A stretch of 64,000 nucleotides of DNA from Lentilactobacillus farraginis DSM 18382 = JCM 14108 (GCF_000583655.1 NZ_BAKI01000011.1:1-64000); one strand, 5' to 3'; shown: positions 37,707 through 46,955, numbered from the stretch's first letter. Notes: generated by a model not told the origin, from the sequence alone. Translations and numbers: made by a program.

Positions 37707-37732
37707 TTATTCGGCCTCCAAATTCAATTTCT

Positions 37733-38503
37733 TCAAAACTTTCGATAGCGTTCTTTACGCTGACGCAACAACTCATCTACTGGCAGATTTTTTAATTCAT
37801 TAAATTGATTATAAAGAAAATCCCGTAATGGCTTTAGATCATCACCGGGTCGATACTCATGAATAATTTGATCAATAATACCACTTTTTAAGAGATGATC
37901 CGGTGTTAACTTAAGATCCTCCGCGGCCTGCGCTACCTTTGACGAATCTTTCCACATAATACTTGCGTAGCCTTCCGGTGATAAAACAGAATAAATACTG
38001 TCTTCAAACATAAACACCTTATCACCACAAGCCAGCGCAATCGCACCACCACTACCGCCTTCACCAACAATCACACTGATGTAAGGCACTTTTAACTGCA
38101 TTCCGACCTGCAGACACTGGGCAATTGCCGAACCGATGCCGTGATATTCAGCTTCAACATCCGGCCAAGCTCCCGGTGTATTTACCAGTGCGAGAATCGG
38201 CCGATGAAACTTTTCAGCCTGCTTCATTAAGCGCAACGCCTTACGATAACCTTCGGGCTCAGGGCTGCCGAAATGCCGCTTAATATTTTCATCAGTGTTG
38301 GCGCCCTTGCGAATACCAACCACCGTTACCGGTTCATCGTTAAGCAGTCCAACACCACCGATAATCGCCTGGTCATCACCATCCGAGCGGTCACCGTGAA
38401 GCTCAAAGAAGTTATCAATTAATCCGTGAATCAATTCATCGGTTGAGATCTTCTTCGTACTTCTAGCGGCCTGAACCCGTTCATAAGCTGTTTTCTTAAC
38501 CAT
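37733..38503 (-). CDS. accA: Acetyl-CoA carboxylase carboxyltransferase, alpha subunit
   Basis: A 256-residue crotonase-fold subunit that with AccD transfers the carboxyl group from biotin to acetyl-CoA, forming malonyl-CoA. Family motifs: ELHGDRSDGDDQAIIGG, NTPGAWPDVEAEYHGIGSA and GEGGSGGAIALACGDKV. It overlaps the accD stop by 8 bases, indicating translational coupling. It lacks the long N-terminal helix of the E. coli form, which is usual in lactobacilli. Confidence 0.94.
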   Translation of the reverse strand: MVKKTAYERVQAARSTKKISTDELIHGLIDNFFELHGDRSDGDDQAIIGGVGLLNDEPVTVVGIRKGANTDENIKRHFGSPEPEGYRKALRLMKQAEKFHRPILALVNTPGAWPDVEAEYHGIGSAIAQCLQVGMQLKVPYISVIVGEGGSGGAIALACGDKVFMFEDSIYSVLSPEGYASIMWKDSSKVAQAAEDLKLTPDHLLKSGIIDQIIHEYRPGDDLKPLRDFLYNQFNELKNLPVDELLRQRKERYRKF

Positions 38504-39338
38504 TTGCGTCCTCCTTTTTATGCAGGGAAAGCAGGTTGGTCAATACTTGTTTTAAATCATTTCGCTGCACGATCGCATCCACAAAGCCATGCTCAAGGAC
38601 CGTTTCAGCTCGTTGAAAGTTCTTGGGAGGCTTTTTCATAATCGTCTGTTCGATTACCCGCCGCCCAGCAAAACCTATCAATGCATGACTTTCAGCTAAG
38701 ATAATATCGCCCTGCATCGCAAAGCTGGCCGTTACCCCACCGGTTGTTGGATCACAAAGAACCACAACGTACAATAAACCGGCTTTACTATGGGCTTCAA
38801 CTGCCTGTGAAACTTTCGCCATCTGCATAAGTGAATGAATCCCTTCCTGCATTCTGGCACCGCCGGAAGCCGTAAACATCACTACCGGTAAGCGTTCACT
38901 GGTTGCTTTTTCAAACAATCTGGTGATTTTTTCACCAGTTGCACTGCCCAGGCTCCCCATGATGAAGAAGGGATCCATAATCCCGGCAGCTACCTTCATA
39001 TCCGCCAAAGTTCCAATCCCGGTCAAGACGCTCTCTTTGATCCCGGTTACTTTTTTACCCTTCGCAACTTTTGCAAGGTATTTTTCATCCTGATACTGCT
39101 TGGGAACCGTTAAATTGGCATCGAGCTCATCAAACGCGTCAAAAGTAATCTTTGCCCGCCGTTTGGCAGTAATCCGGAACCCAAAACCGCAGTTCGGACA
39201 AATCCGCTGTTTACCGGCCCGCATCGAAAAGAACGTCGCGTGACAAACCGGACACTCCTTCATAATGTTGTCGGGGATATTGTCCATGCGCTTCTTCAGC
39301 TCTTCACGACTGGGCATTTTAAACCGACTTTGCAGCAT
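38496..39338 (-). CDS. accD: Acetyl-CoA carboxylase carboxyltransferase, beta subunit
   Basis: A 280-residue carboxyltransferase beta subunit. The N-terminal zinc ribbon is CPVCHATFFSMRAGKQR followed by ICPNCGFGF, and the core has TASGGARMQEGIHSLMQMAK and LCDPTTGGVTASFAMQGD. The start ATG follows GGAGGGGATTAG. The accC stop codon overlaps it by 20 bases, so the two are coupled. Confidence 0.95.
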   Translation of the reverse strand: MLQSRFKMPSREELKKRMDNIPDNIMKECPVCHATFFSMRAGKQRICPNCGFGFRITAKRRAKITFDAFDELDANLTVPKQYQDEKYLAKVAKGKKVTGIKESVLTGIGTLADMKVAAGIMDPFFIMGSLGSATGEKITRLFEKATSERLPVVMFTASGGARMQEGIHSLMQMAKVSQAVEAHSKAGLLYVVVLCDPTTGGVTASFAMQGDIILAESHALIGFAGRRVIEQTIMKKPPKNFQRAETVLEHGFVDAIVQRNDLKQVLTNLLSLHKKEDANG

Positions 39339-40698
39339 CTAATCCCCTCCTGTCAGCAAGGACATCATTTTCAATAAAGCTGGTAGAATAAGTCCCTTCC
39401 TTGAATCGATCAGTGGTAATCAGCTTGTAAAGAAAAGCCTGGTTGGTTGTCACACCCGTGATTTCAAGTTCACCAAGCAAACGCTTCATTTTAGCAATCA
39501 CAGCATCCCGATCATTCAAATGAACGATTAACTTTGCAATCATTGAATCGTAAAACGGTGAAATGAAGCTGCCATTAGTAATACCGGCATCAATTCGAAC
39601 ACCCAATGAGCCGTCCGGGAAAAATAAATGGTTGATTTTTCCGGGTTGCGGCGCAAAATTATTTTCCGGATCCTCAGCGTTTAGCCGGCATTCCAACGCA
39701 TGACCTTTAACGGCCGCGTCTTCCTGGGTAAAGGCCAGTTTTTCACCACTGGCAACTGCCAGCTGTCCCTTTACCAACTCAATTCCCGTTACTTCTTCGG
39801 TAATGGTATGTTCAACTTGGAGCCGAGTATTCATCTCCATAAAATAAAAATGGTGCTCCGCATCCATTAGGAATTCGTAGGTACCGGTATTGGTATATCC
39901 AAGTTTTAAAGTCGCCTGAGCCACCGTTTCACCAAGTTCTTTTCGTTCAGCCGGCGAAATCAGAACACAGGGACTTTCTTCAATCACCTTTTGGTGGTTC
40001 CGCTGAAGGGAGCAATCACGCTCCGGCAAATAAACAACGTTGCCAAAGTTATCGGCGATCACCTGCATCTCAACGTGTTTGGCATTTCGAATCAACTTTT
40101 CCACATACATACTATTATCGTTAAAGGAGGCCTGGGCTTCCTGTTGTGCCTGTTGAAATGCATCCCGCAGCTGGTCGGGACGGTCAACTTCACGAATTCC
40201 CTTACCACCGCCACCAGCAGCCGACTTCAATAAAACCGGAAAGCCGATTTTCTCAGCAATCTTTTCAGCCTGCTCAACGGAAGTAACGTCGCCTTCACTA
40301 CCGGGAATAACCGGCACACCGGCTGACTTCATTGCTTCACGGGCATTTGCCTTATCCCCCATTAAAGAAATCAGTTGGTGACTGGGGCCGATAAACTTGA
40401 TATGGCACGACTCACACAGTTCGGCGAACTCCGCGTTTTCGGACAAAAAGCCGTAACCGGGATGAATGGCTTCACAGCCGGTTAAAGTTGCCGCACTGAC
40501 AATTTGAGTCATATTTAAATAAGAATCGCTGGGCTGCGGCCCGCCAATGCAGATTGCTTCGTCTGCCAAGTGAACAAATAGACTGTCTTTGTCGGCACTG
40601 GAATAAACTGCGACCGCTTCAATATCCATATCATGAAGTGCCCTGATAATTTGTACGGCAATCTCTCCACGATTTGCCACTAAAACCTTTTTAAACAT
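39319..40698 (-). CDS. accC: Biotin carboxylase
   Basis: A 459-residue ATP-grasp enzyme that carboxylates the biotin on AccB using bicarbonate and ATP. The start is ATG 40698 (MFKKVLVANRGEIAVQII) after GAGGTGAG; an earlier frame start is rejected. Motifs include HPGYGFLSENAEFA, KSAAGGGGKGIR, the MEMNTRLQVEHTITEEVTG metal/active-site block and the C-terminal EITGVTTNQAF. Confidence 0.96.
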   Translation of the reverse strand: MFKKVLVANRGEIAVQIIRALHDMDIEAVAVYSSADKDSLFVHLADEAICIGGPQPSDSYLNMTQIVSAATLTGCEAIHPGYGFLSENAEFAELCESCHIKFIGPSHQLISLMGDKANAREAMKSAGVPVIPGSEGDVTSVEQAEKIAEKIGFPVLLKSAAGGGGKGIREVDRPDQLRDAFQQAQQEAQASFNDNSMYVEKLIRNAKHVEMQVIADNFGNVVYLPERDCSLQRNHQKVIEESPCVLISPAERKELGETVAQATLKLGYTNTGTYEFLMDAEHHFYFMEMNTRLQVEHTITEEVTGIELVKGQLAVASGEKLAFTQEDAAVKGHALECRLNAEDPENNFAPQPGKINHLFFPDGSLGVRIDAGITNGSFISPFYDSMIAKLIVHLNDRDAVIAKMKRLLGELEITGVTTNQAFLYKLITTDRFKEGTYSTSFIENDVLADRRGLDAAKSV

Positions 40699-40734
40699 AT
40701 GCTCACCTCTCAATTCTCCCAATTAAACATGCTC

Positions 40735-41151
40735 TTACTCCACTGCAAATATCAAATCCGCCTCACAAATTACTTTGGCTTCACGGGTAATTACCCCGTG
40801 CCCCAAGCCAATGTTTGCACGTAATTTTTTCATTTCCACTTTAAATGTTAATTGATCACCAGGCCGAAAATCATCTTGAAATTGGGCGTTCTTAATGCCA
40901 CCAAAGAAAACATTTTTACCGTGATACTCAGGTAACGTTAAAATGGCGGCAACGCCTGTCTGGGCCATGGCTTCGATCATAATCGGCCGAGGCACCGTCA
41001 ACTGGCCCGCCTGCTGATTGGCAAAAAACCACTCATTAATCGAAATCAGCTTCACCGCAGTGGCCGTCTTGCCGGCTGTCACTTCCAAAAAACGATCAAT
41101 CATTTGAAAGGGATACCGTTGCGGAATCACATCGTTTACTTCTGGTTTCAT
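40735..41151 (-). CDS. fabZ: FabZ-like hot-dog protein lacking the catalytic histidine (FabZ2)
   Basis: A 138-residue FabZ-fold protein. FabZ dehydrates 3-hydroxyacyl-ACP. The N-terminus (IPQRYPFQMIDRFLEV) and the helix PIMIEAMAQTGVA with its glutamate Glu60 match the family, but the usual FFxGHFPG block reads FFANQQAG: the catalytic His position is Gln46. FabZ1 at 46353-46799 keeps the His. So this copy is probably inactive on its own, modified in activity, or a partner of FabZ1. It sits between accB and accC, its usual place. Confidence 0.85.
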   Translation of the reverse strand: MKPEVNDVIPQRYPFQMIDRFLEVTAGKTATAVKLISINEWFFANQQAGQLTVPRPIMIEAMAQTGVAAILTLPEYHGKNVFFGGIKNAQFQDDFRPGDQLTFKVEMKKLRANIGLGHGVITREAKVICEADLIFAVE

Positions 41152-41156
41152 TCAAA

Positions 41157-41639
41157 CTACCCTTTCGTTACTTGAAAAATCGGCTGACCGTATTCCACCA
41201 TGCTGCCGTCTTTAACCAGCACATTGGAAATGGTCCCGGAAACCTCACTCTTAACCTCGTTAATCATCTTCATAGCTTCGATTACGCACACAACGTCGCC
41301 TTTATTAACCTTATCGCCCTGTTTTTTATAGGGTGGCTTATCCGGATCTGGTGCAAAATAAACCACGCCAACCAAAGGCGCTGTGATTTCTTCAACGTCA
41401 TCAGGCTTTTCAGTTTCGTCTGCTGATGGTTGATCGTCTTTTGGCGCTGCCGGCCGACTTGATTCATGATGAACACTATCATTGTCAACAACCTCAGTTG
41501 CCTGAGGGGTACTTACAAGCCGATCCGCACTATCACGTTTGCTTAATGATAATTTGAAATCGTCTTGGGTTAATTCAAAGTTTTTTAATGACGATTTATC
41601 AAATTTATCCAATAACCGCTCAATTTCTTTCTCATCCAT
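41157..41639 (-). CDS. accB: Biotin carboxyl carrier protein of acetyl-CoA carboxylase
   Basis: A 160-residue carrier. The C-terminal biotinyl domain has the biotin lysine Lys124 in EAMKM, the target of BirA. Before it is a flexible acidic and proline-rich linker (about 45-85). The N-terminal region (MDEKEIERLLDKFDKSSLKN) is the usual AccB extension. It lies directly after fabF, and the stop is followed by fabZ2 within 6 bases. Confidence 0.95.
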   Translation of the reverse strand: MDEKEIERLLDKFDKSSLKNFELTQDDFKLSLSKRDSADRLVSTPQATEVVDNDSVHHESSRPAAPKDDQPSADETEKPDDVEEITAPLVGVVYFAPDPDKPPYKKQGDKVNKGDVVCVIEAMKMINEVKSEVSGTISNVLVKDGSMVEYGQPIFQVTKG

Positions 41640-41642
41640 GAA

Positions 41643-42872
41643 CTACTCACATCCCTTGAATGCAATAACGGCATTGTGGCCACCAAAACCAAATGAATTA
41701 CTAATTGCATAATTAACAGGGGCCTTCTTGTTGTCCTCATTTACCAAATCAACCGTGCAGGCTTCATCTTGGTTGACAACACCGACATTAACCGGCATCT
41801 GATTGTGGCGAATTGCACCAATCGTCGCAACTGCTTCAATCGCACCAGCGGCACCCAAAGCGTGACCCGTCATGCCTTTTGTACTACTTACTTTGACATG
41901 ATCGTTCTTAGCAAAGACTTCGCTAATTGCTTTTGATTCAGCGCTATCATTTGCATGGGTACTGGTTCCATGCGCGTTAATATAGTCCACGTCGCTGGCA
42001 TCAATTCCAGCTTCATCAACTGCCATTTGCATTGCCCGCTTGGCCCCGTTACCGTCCGGATCAGGTGCCGTCATATGATAAGCATCGCTAGTTGTCCCAT
42101 AACCGACAATTTCGGCCAGAATGTTGGCACCACGCTGCTTAGCATGATCATAACTTTCCAGAATCAATGTGCCGGCACCTTCACCCATTACAAAACCGTT
42201 TCGATCCTTATCAAACGGAATCGATGCTTTGAGGGGATCCGCCGTCTTTGAAAGCGCAGTGATAGCTGCAAAACCGGAAATCCCAATTTCGTTAACGGAA
42301 GCTTCTGAACCACCGGCAATCATTGCCTCAGCTTTTCCCTGCTTAATGTATTCAAACGCATTACCAATGGCATTGGTCCCGGTTGAACATGCGGTAACAA
42401 TTGCCTGACTGGTGTTTCGCGCGTTAAACGCAATCGAAATATCACCGGCGGCCATATTAACAATTGAGTTTGGCACAAACAGCGGTGATACCCGTTTTGG
42501 TCCCTTGTCATGCATTTTGATAACCTGCTGTTCAATCGTGGTTAAACCACCGATTCCGGAACCGTAAATAACACCTAATTCTTCAGGTTTAATGTTATCT
42601 TCGTTTAATCCGGCCATTTCCATTGCTTCATATGCGCTGTACAATGCATAGTTCACAAAAAGATCGTTTCGTTTAGCAGCTTTTTTGTCAAGCCTGTTAA
42701 GTGGCTCAAAGTCCTTAACTTCACCAGCAACCGAAATACCGGTTGGTTCAGCATCAAACTTGGTAATCTTGTTAATGCCGACTTTTGAATCAAACAAATT
42801 CTGAAGGAAACTTTCAACGTCGTTTCCGATGGGGGTCACGGCTCCCATTCCAGTGATAACTACTCTGTTCAT
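41643..42872 (-). CDS. fabF: 3-oxoacyl-[ACP] synthase II
   Basis: A 409-residue elongation condensing enzyme. Its active cysteine is Cys162 in TACSTGTNAIG, and the two catalytic histidines are in NAHGTSTHAND and KGMTGHALGAAG. It extends acyl-ACP with malonyl-ACP. The length and the ending NSFGFGGHNAVIAFK fit FabF. It follows fabG by 19 bases. Confidence 0.97.
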   Translation of the reverse strand: MNRVVITGMGAVTPIGNDVESFLQNLFDSKVGINKITKFDAEPTGISVAGEVKDFEPLNRLDKKAAKRNDLFVNYALYSAYEAMEMAGLNEDNIKPEELGVIYGSGIGGLTTIEQQVIKMHDKGPKRVSPLFVPNSIVNMAAGDISIAFNARNTSQAIVTACSTGTNAIGNAFEYIKQGKAEAMIAGGSEASVNEIGISGFAAITALSKTADPLKASIPFDKDRNGFVMGEGAGTLILESYDHAKQRGANILAEIVGYGTTSDAYHMTAPDPDGNGAKRAMQMAVDEAGIDASDVDYINAHGTSTHANDSAESKAISEVFAKNDHVKVSSTKGMTGHALGAAGAIEAVATIGAIRHNQMPVNVGVVNQDEACTVDLVNEDNKKAPVNYAISNSFGFGGHNAVIAFKGCE

Positions 42873-42891
42873 GAAATTACTCCTTCAATAC

Positions 42892-43623
42892 TTAAATTGT
42901 GAGTCCACCATCGACCGTAACAACTTGGCCGGTGATGTACTGATTGGCAACCAAAAACGCAACGGTGTCGGCAACTTCATCCGCCTCGCCAAACCTTTTC
43001 AAAGGAATTTGATCAGCAAATTCCTGTTGGCGCCGTTCACTCATTTTTTCTGTCATATCAGTCCGAATCATTCCCGGTGCAACCGCGTTACAACGAATAT
43101 TGCGCAGGGCACCTTCACGGGCAGCTGTCTTGGTTAAACCAACCAAGCCGGCTTTACTGGCTGAATAATTAGCCTGGCCAAGATTACCATGCAGCCCAGA
43201 AATGCTTGAGATGTTAACAATCGCGCCTGTCCGGGCTTTTTGCATCACTTTCATTGCGAACTTAGTCATATTAAAGGCACCGGTCAAATTGGTATCAATA
43301 ACCGCTTTAAAATCTGCCAGCTTTAAGCGACTCAACAGCTTATCCCTGGTAATTCCGGCATTGTTAACCAAGACGTCCAACTGACCATGCTTTTCAACGG
43401 TCGATTCGACCATTGATTTGGCATCATCTTCATTTGCAACATCACCGATTAAATTGTCATACCGGTTTTCAAATGCCGCTAAGTCCTTTTTGACGCTATC
43501 GGTTAATTCGTGGTGGGTATTGATAACGACAAAGAAGCCGTCATTTAACAACCGCTTCGCAATTGCCAAACCAATTCCTTTGCCGGCACCAGTTACCAAT
43601 GCAATTTTCTTTGATTCACTCAT
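42892..43623 (-). CDS. fabG: 3-oxoacyl-[ACP] reductase
   Basis: A 243-residue short-chain dehydrogenase. NADPH motif ALVTGAGKGIGLAIA at the N-terminus, the catalytic Ser (ISSISGLHGN) and YSASKAG Tyr-Lys pair, and the C-terminal YITGQVVTVDGGLTI are present. It reduces 3-oxoacyl-ACP. Its start overlaps the fabD stop by one base. Confidence 0.96.
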   Translation of the reverse strand: MSESKKIALVTGAGKGIGLAIAKRLLNDGFFVVINTHHELTDSVKKDLAAFENRYDNLIGDVANEDDAKSMVESTVEKHGQLDVLVNNAGITRDKLLSRLKLADFKAVIDTNLTGAFNMTKFAMKVMQKARTGAIVNISSISGLHGNLGQANYSASKAGLVGLTKTAAREGALRNIRCNAVAPGMIRTDMTEKMSERRQQEFADQIPLKRFGEADEVADTVAFLVANQYITGQVVTVDGGLTI

Positions 43624-44540
43624 TATTTCACCAACTTCATGTTTGATCTGACGCTATTCAAAGTTTCAACACTATCAATGTGATAAGCCGTTACGTTTGG
43701 AATCGTCTTTAAAGCAAACTTCATTAAAGTATCACCCGGGCCGATTTCAATCATTGCCTGGCTGTCCATATCGTGAAGCTGCTGTAGACAATCAACAAAG
43801 TGGGTCGGATGAATCAATTGGGCTGCCAGTGTTGGTTTCATTTGATCAACTTCAAAGGGCTTCTTGGTCGTGTTGCTGATGACTGGAAACTTAAAGTCAT
43901 GAAAATGAACGTTCTTAATCCGATCAGCCAGCAAATCACTGGCTTCCTGCATAAAGGGCGTATGTGAAGCAACCGTCATCTTTAGCGGAACCACTCGTTT
44001 AATACCATGTTCATGTAAGTAATCGGCAGCAGCAGCCAGCCCATCTTTGGAACCACCAATCACAATTTGTGAAGTTGTATTGTAGTTGGCGGGATAAACC
44101 TCGCCGGCTTGAGAGCCAACCCGACAAGCTTCCTCAACTATATCGGGGTTGGCTTTTAAAACAGCCGCCATCTTACCAGGATGATTTTTACCTGCCTGAT
44201 CCATATAATGGCTACGATCGCGGACCAAGGGCAGCGCCTCTTCAAATTGAATGCCACGAGCAGCAATCAACGCGCTGTATTCGCCCAAGCTTAAACCGGC
44301 AGCCCCAATCGGCGAACCGATTTCTTTTTCCAGAATTCGATAAATACCGGTACTCATGGCAACAATTGCCACCTGTGTATTTTCAGGATCGGCCATCACC
44401 GATGCATCACTCAAATCCAATTCCAGAATATCGGACGCTTCGTCAATGGTCTGTCGATAGATGTCTTCCTGGCGGTAGAGATCCTGACCCATCCCGGCAA
44501 ATTGTTTTCCCTGACCGCTAAATAAATAACTTAATTTCAA
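43623..44540 (-). CDS. fabD: Malonyl-CoA:ACP transacylase
   Basis: A 305-residue acyltransferase that loads malonyl groups on ACP. Start LFSGQGKQFAGMG and the nucleophile Ser84 in GLSLGEYSAL match the family; the C-terminal VIEIGPGDTL-like segment reads MIEIGPGDTLMKF. It lies 12 bases after acpP. Confidence 0.96.
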   Translation of the reverse strand: MKLSYLFSGQGKQFAGMGQDLYRQEDIYRQTIDEASDILELDLSDASVMADPENTQVAIVAMSTGIYRILEKEIGSPIGAAGLSLGEYSALIAARGIQFEEALPLVRDRSHYMDQAGKNHPGKMAAVLKANPDIVEEACRVGSQAGEVYPANYNTTSQIVIGGSKDGLAAAADYLHEHGIKRVVPLKMTVASHTPFMQEASDLLADRIKNVHFHDFKFPVISNTTKKPFEVDQMKPTLAAQLIHPTHFVDCLQQLHDMDSQAMIEIGPGDTLMKFALKTIPNVTAYHIDSVETLNSVRSNMKLVK

Positions 44541-44552
44541 AATATCAACTCA

Positions 44553-44792
44553 CTATTCAGCTTTTTGTTTGAGAACGTAATTTACCAAGTCTTCAACAGT
44601 TTCCATACCGTCATCCGTTTCAATTTCAATGTCGTATGTGTCTTCAATCTTGTCAACAACTTCAAAAATATCCAAGCTGTCCAAATCAAGATCGTTTTTG
44701 AAGTTGGTATCTTCTTTGATCTTGTCTGCGTCAACGTCCAATTGGTCTACGATAATGTCCTTAACTTTGTTAAATACCTCTTCTTTTGTCAT
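44553..44792 (-). CDS. acpP: Acyl carrier protein
   Basis: A 79-residue acidic four-helix protein. The serine that receives the phosphopantetheine arm is Ser39 in DLDLDSLDIFEVVD. It carries growing fatty acyl chains. A second AcpP usually exists elsewhere in lactobacilli. It follows fabH after 74 bases, with a good GGAGGAATTTAC box. Confidence 0.95.
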   Translation of the reverse strand: MTKEEVFNKVKDIIVDQLDVDADKIKEDTNFKNDLDLDSLDIFEVVDKIEDTYDIEIETDDGMETVEDLVNYVLKQKAE

Positions 44793-44866
44793 GTGTAAAT
44801 TCCTCCGAAATAATTTTATTTTTTAGTTACCGACTACCCGATGGCAGCCAGCATTCATAACTGTGC

Positions 44867-45850
44867 TTAGAATTTCAATATGATGGTGCCAACTGTTAAT
44901 CCGCCGCCAAAACCTGACAGCAAAACGACATCCCCCCTTTTAATGGTCCCGTCACTCACCAACTGGTCCAATAAAATCGGTTCGCTGGCAGCCGCGGTGT
45001 TGCCATATTCATCGATATTAACCGGAAATTTATCCATCGACACGTTTAATGCTGTCGCGATTCGTTCAACAATCCGCTTGTTGGCCTGATGTAAAACAAA
45101 GTGATCAATCTCATCTGCCTGCATTGAAGCTGCAGCTAGTGCCTGGTTAATCGATTCGGGAACGTTGTTAACCGCAAATTGATAAACCCGCCGCCCGTTC
45201 ATCTTAAAGAACGGTGAAAAGGCCTTTTGCTGGTCCATAAATGGCGTTGGCACACCAGTTTGACCGGCAGTCAGATAATGACCAAGGGTCCCAAGGGTCT
45301 TTAAATTTTCAGAAATAAACGCGTCTTCGGTTTTAACCGTATTGCTGAGCAAAACACCGCCGGCCCCGTCACCGAATAAAACAGCAGTGGAACGATCGTG
45401 CCAATCGATTAATTTACTCAGCGTTTCACCGCCGATTAAAATTGCTTTTTTTGACTGATCATCCATCAGCATCTGCTTGGCCATGTTAAGCCCATAGACA
45501 AATCCTGAACATGCTGCATCAATATCCATTGCAACCGCATTAGCTGCTCCCAGGGCTCCCTGAACCATTGCACTCACGGAAGGCGTCAGATAATCCGGTG
45601 ACATGGTCGCCACAATAATGAGGTCAATTTCACTTGAAGAAACACCGCTCTTTTGCAAAAGTTGTTGGGCAACCGCCGTGCATAGCGAACTGGTAGTTTC
45701 ATCCACTGCAATGTGTCGACGCTTGATACCGGTCCGCTGAACAATCCAGTCGTCCGAAGTATCCATCATCGTTGCCAATTCATCATTATCAACGGTTTTT
45801 TGAGGCGCCTGGCTCGCGGTTGCTAAAATTTTGAAGCCTTCAAATTTCAT
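44867..45850 (-). CDS. fabH: 3-oxoacyl-[ACP] synthase III
   Basis: A 327-residue initiating condensing enzyme joining acetyl-CoA and malonyl-ACP. The triad is visible: Cys114 in DIDAACSGFVYG, His in HFVLHQANKRI and Asn in DEYGNTAAASE. Its start overlaps the fabT stop by 4 bases, so fabT and fabH are translationally coupled. Confidence 0.96.
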   Translation of the reverse strand: MKFEGFKILATASQAPQKTVDNDELATMMDTSDDWIVQRTGIKRRHIAVDETTSSLCTAVAQQLLQKSGVSSSEIDLIIVATMSPDYLTPSVSAMVQGALGAANAVAMDIDAACSGFVYGLNMAKQMLMDDQSKKAILIGGETLSKLIDWHDRSTAVLFGDGAGGVLLSNTVKTEDAFISENLKTLGTLGHYLTAGQTGVPTPFMDQQKAFSPFFKMNGRRVYQFAVNNVPESINQALAAASMQADEIDHFVLHQANKRIVERIATALNVSMDKFPVNIDEYGNTAAASEPILLDQLVSDGTIKRGDVVLLSGFGGGLTVGTIILKF

Positions 45851-46314
45851 TTTGTTGAAACCTCACCAATAAAATCTTCAACGTTAATCAACGCTTGTTT
45901 CATTTTTTTAATTGCAGGTCCGTCAAACCCCTTCAGACATTGTTCTACCAATTTTCGGTGAAAAGCATAGTGCGCCCTGTACAACAGTCGGCCCTTACTG
46001 GTTAATGTCAGATTAATAATCCGCCGATCCTGTTGGTTTGTAATCCGGGTAATATAACCCTTACGCTCCAAATTATTGAGATTGGCGGTCAGCGTCCCCT
46101 TACTCAATCTCAATATTCTGGCAACTTCCGAAGTTGTTTTGAGGTCATGCAATCCAATCGTGTGAACCAAATGAAGTTCCTTTGCAGTAATGTCCTTAAA
46201 CCGACTCTTTCTAATTTCGCTCTCTTCAATTCGCATGATTTGATCATAAATGTCCACCAGGGCGTCACTAATAAAGTTGTAATCCGCTTTAATTTCATTA
46301 CTTGTGGCATTCAT
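45847..46314 (-). CDS. fabT: MarR-family fatty-acid repressor FabT
   Basis: A 155-residue winged-helix regulator with MarR-family core (TSEVARILRLSKGTLTANLN recognition region and ITRITNQQDRRIINLTLT wing). The location between fabZ1 and fabH in the fatty-acid operon, and the FabT palindrome in the promoter upstream of fabZ1, identify it as FabT. It binds long-chain acyl-ACP and then represses the operon. The start ATG follows TAGGAGAA. Confidence 0.95.
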   Translation of the reverse strand: MNATSNEIKADYNFISDALVDIYDQIMRIEESEIRKSRFKDITAKELHLVHTIGLHDLKTTSEVARILRLSKGTLTANLNNLERKGYITRITNQQDRRIINLTLTSKGRLLYRAHYAFHRKLVEQCLKGFDGPAIKKMKQALINVEDFIGEVSTK

Positions 46315-46352
46315 TGGTTAATTCTCCTAGTTTTACGGTACCGTAACACAAA

Positions 46353-46799
46353 TTAGATTTTCTTTTTTGGATCCGGAACAATAAATGTCAGGGTAGTGGA
46401 GCAGGCAACTTTTTCATCAACCTTTGCTTCACATTTGACTTTCCCCATATTATCCCGTTGTTTTTCCATTTCAACGTGAAGTTTCAAAACGTCTCCGGGA
46501 CGGACAACCTTTCGGAACTTGGCATTATCGATTGAGCCAAGATAAGCCGTTTTCCCCTGATATTTTTCGGTCTTAAGGATCAAGATTGAAGCTGCCTGGG
46601 CAAGTGATTCGATAATCAACACGCCGGGCATAACCGGATTACCGGGAAAATGGCCTTGGAAAAACTCTTCGTTAATCGTAACATTCTTTGTACATACAAT
46701 TGACTCGCCAGGATTCAATTCGTCAACCCGATCCATAAATAAAATTGGATAACGGTTTGGAATTAATTCCATAATTTCAGATGCGTCTAGTACACTCAT
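46353..46799 (-). CDS. fabZ: 3-hydroxyacyl-[ACP] dehydratase FabZ (FabZ1)
   Basis: The ATG at 46799 after GAAAGGAAG gives 148 residues. The catalytic His50 is in FFQGHFPGNPVMPG, and the glutamate helix IIESLAQAASILIL is intact. It dehydrates 3-hydroxyacyl-ACP. It is the first gene of the operon. A longer in-frame extension upstream would run over the promoter region and is rejected. Confidence 0.95.
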   Translation of the reverse strand: MSVLDASEIMELIPNRYPILFMDRVDELNPGESIVCTKNVTINEEFFQGHFPGNPVMPGVLIIESLAQAASILILKTEKYQGKTAYLGSIDNAKFRKVVRPGDVLKLHVEMEKQRDNMGKVKCEAKVDEKVACSTTLTFIVPDPKKKI

Positions 46800-46916
46800 T
46801 GGTTTCTTCCTTTCAGTTGTTAAACTGGTGACCCGGTCTTTCGAATAATTAACAGCCAACCTGCAATTAAATTTGATTAACCTGATCATAGGTATCCATT
46901 TTTTTGGACAAATCAC

Positions 46917-46945
46917 ACTATATACTAAAATAGTTTGAGAATCAA
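46917..46945 (-). promoter_or_regulatory. Promoter of the fatty-acid operon
   Basis: Minus strand -35 TTGATT (46940-46945), 17-bp spacer, -10 TATAGT (46917-46922). The leader to fabZ1 is about 110 bases. It is the only strong promoter seen for fabZ1 to fabI. Confidence 0.75.
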
Positions 46946-46955
46946 ACTATTTTAG
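46925..46955. promoter_or_regulatory. FabT operator, 31-bp palindrome
   Basis: Perfect 14-bp arms CTAAAATAGTTTGA (46925-46938) and TCAAACTATTTTAG (46942-46955) around GAA. The core AGTTTGA-GAA-TCAAACT matches the FabT box ANTTTGANNNTCAAANT. It covers the -35 and nearly all of the spacer of the operon promoter, so bound FabT would exclude RNA polymerase. The rest of 46956-47080 is AT-rich with an imperfect repeat of GATTTGGATTAA and no gene. Confidence 0.85.

Noticed and set aside
46799-46916. Longer FabZ1 starting at 46916
   Set aside because: The extension begins at the -10 region of the promoter, has no ribosome binding site and is not FabZ-like.
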